Shown piece by piece: positions 5,787 to 5,917 of a stretch of DNA of 5,917 nucleotides. How positions within the stretch are numbered: the stretch's first letter is position 1; every line of letters begins with the position of its first letter. Origin of the DNA: an uncultured Eubacteriales bacterium (GTDB lineage Bacteria > Bacillota > Clostridia > Oscillospirales > CAG-272); assembly GCA_900556615.1 (NCBI GenBank), contig USPP01000113.1, forward strand, positions 1-5,917. Reading direction: 5' to 3'. The notes beneath the pieces are model-generated. The model saw only the letters and a program-made list of their open reading frames with translations, was not told the DNA's origin and searched no databases. The position numbers were made by a program, and so were the translations under genes.

Positions 5787-5917
5787 ACCTCTGAAAATTC
5801 ACTTCCCAAATCCGGCTCTATCTGTTTTCCGTCAAGCGTCACAAATTTTGTCGGTAGAGGAGCTACGCTTTTGTCTCCTCAATTGGTATCGTCTGACTAA
5901 AAATAAGACTGCGCCTC
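5787..5917 (-). repeat. Interspersed repeat, copy B (cut by window edge)
   Basis: The element begins with ACCTCTGAAAATTCACT (5787-5803), shared with copy C, two bases after the lipid kinase stop codon. Its core (about 5827-5913) is the reverse complement of copy A (2250-2333), including CTCCTCAATTGGTAT (5874-5888) and GTCTGAC. It reaches GACTGCGC near 5908-5914, which in copy C leads into the palindromic end ACAATGATTGT. That end should lie just past the window. On the - strand it can be read as ending in peptide words PLPTKFV and LDGKQIEPD, but a 2-base length difference from copy A breaks the frame. No separate terminator for the lipid kinase gene is visible in the part shown. Confidence 0.72.

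Overview
The window looks like chromosomal DNA of a low-to-middle G+C anaerobic Firmicute, most likely a gut Clostridia member (Oscillospiraceae/Ruminococcus-like). This is inferred from purine-rich ribosome binding sites, Gram-positive-type promoter elements, a DgkB/YegS-type lipid kinase and a single-domain AsnA; it is not a proven placement. No phage genes, transposase, CRISPR array, tRNA or rRNA were seen.

Layout. (1) Bases 1-2156 (+) hold the C-terminal two thirds of a large DUF5107/TPR protein of the YphG type. The reading frame is open to the left edge, so its true start lies outside the window. (2) A perfect 12-bp hairpin at 2161-2189 follows its stop codon and has T-rich flanks on both strands, so it can terminate convergent transcripts. 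(3) Bases 2200-2759 carry no convincing gene. They hold copy A of an interspersed repeat, then a GC-richer stretch with small inverted repeats. (4) Bases 2760-4518 (-) form a two-gene unit transcribed leftward: asnA (ammonia-dependent asparagine synthetase) followed 34 bp later by a YjjG-type HAD nucleotidase. (5) Bases 4519-4893 are a divergent intergenic region. It holds an asnA promoter with a consensus -35 box, a very AT-rich block, and a short copy C of the repeat. (6) Bases 4894-5784 (+) encode a diacylglycerol kinase-family lipid kinase. (7) From just after its stop codon to the right edge lies copy B of the repeat, cut by the window end.

The genes look like housekeeping functions: amino-acid synthesis, nucleotide clean-up, lipid phosphorylation and a sugar-related TPR protein. 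They do not form one pathway. The least ordinary element is the diverged repeat family with copies at 2224-2333 (A), 4703-4739 (C) and 5787-5917 (B). Copies C and B lie in the same orientation on either side of the lipid kinase gene, and A is inverted. Its core shows both coding-like substitutions and a conserved short hairpin, and I cannot assign it to a known family. I found no evidence for a complete new multi-gene system here.
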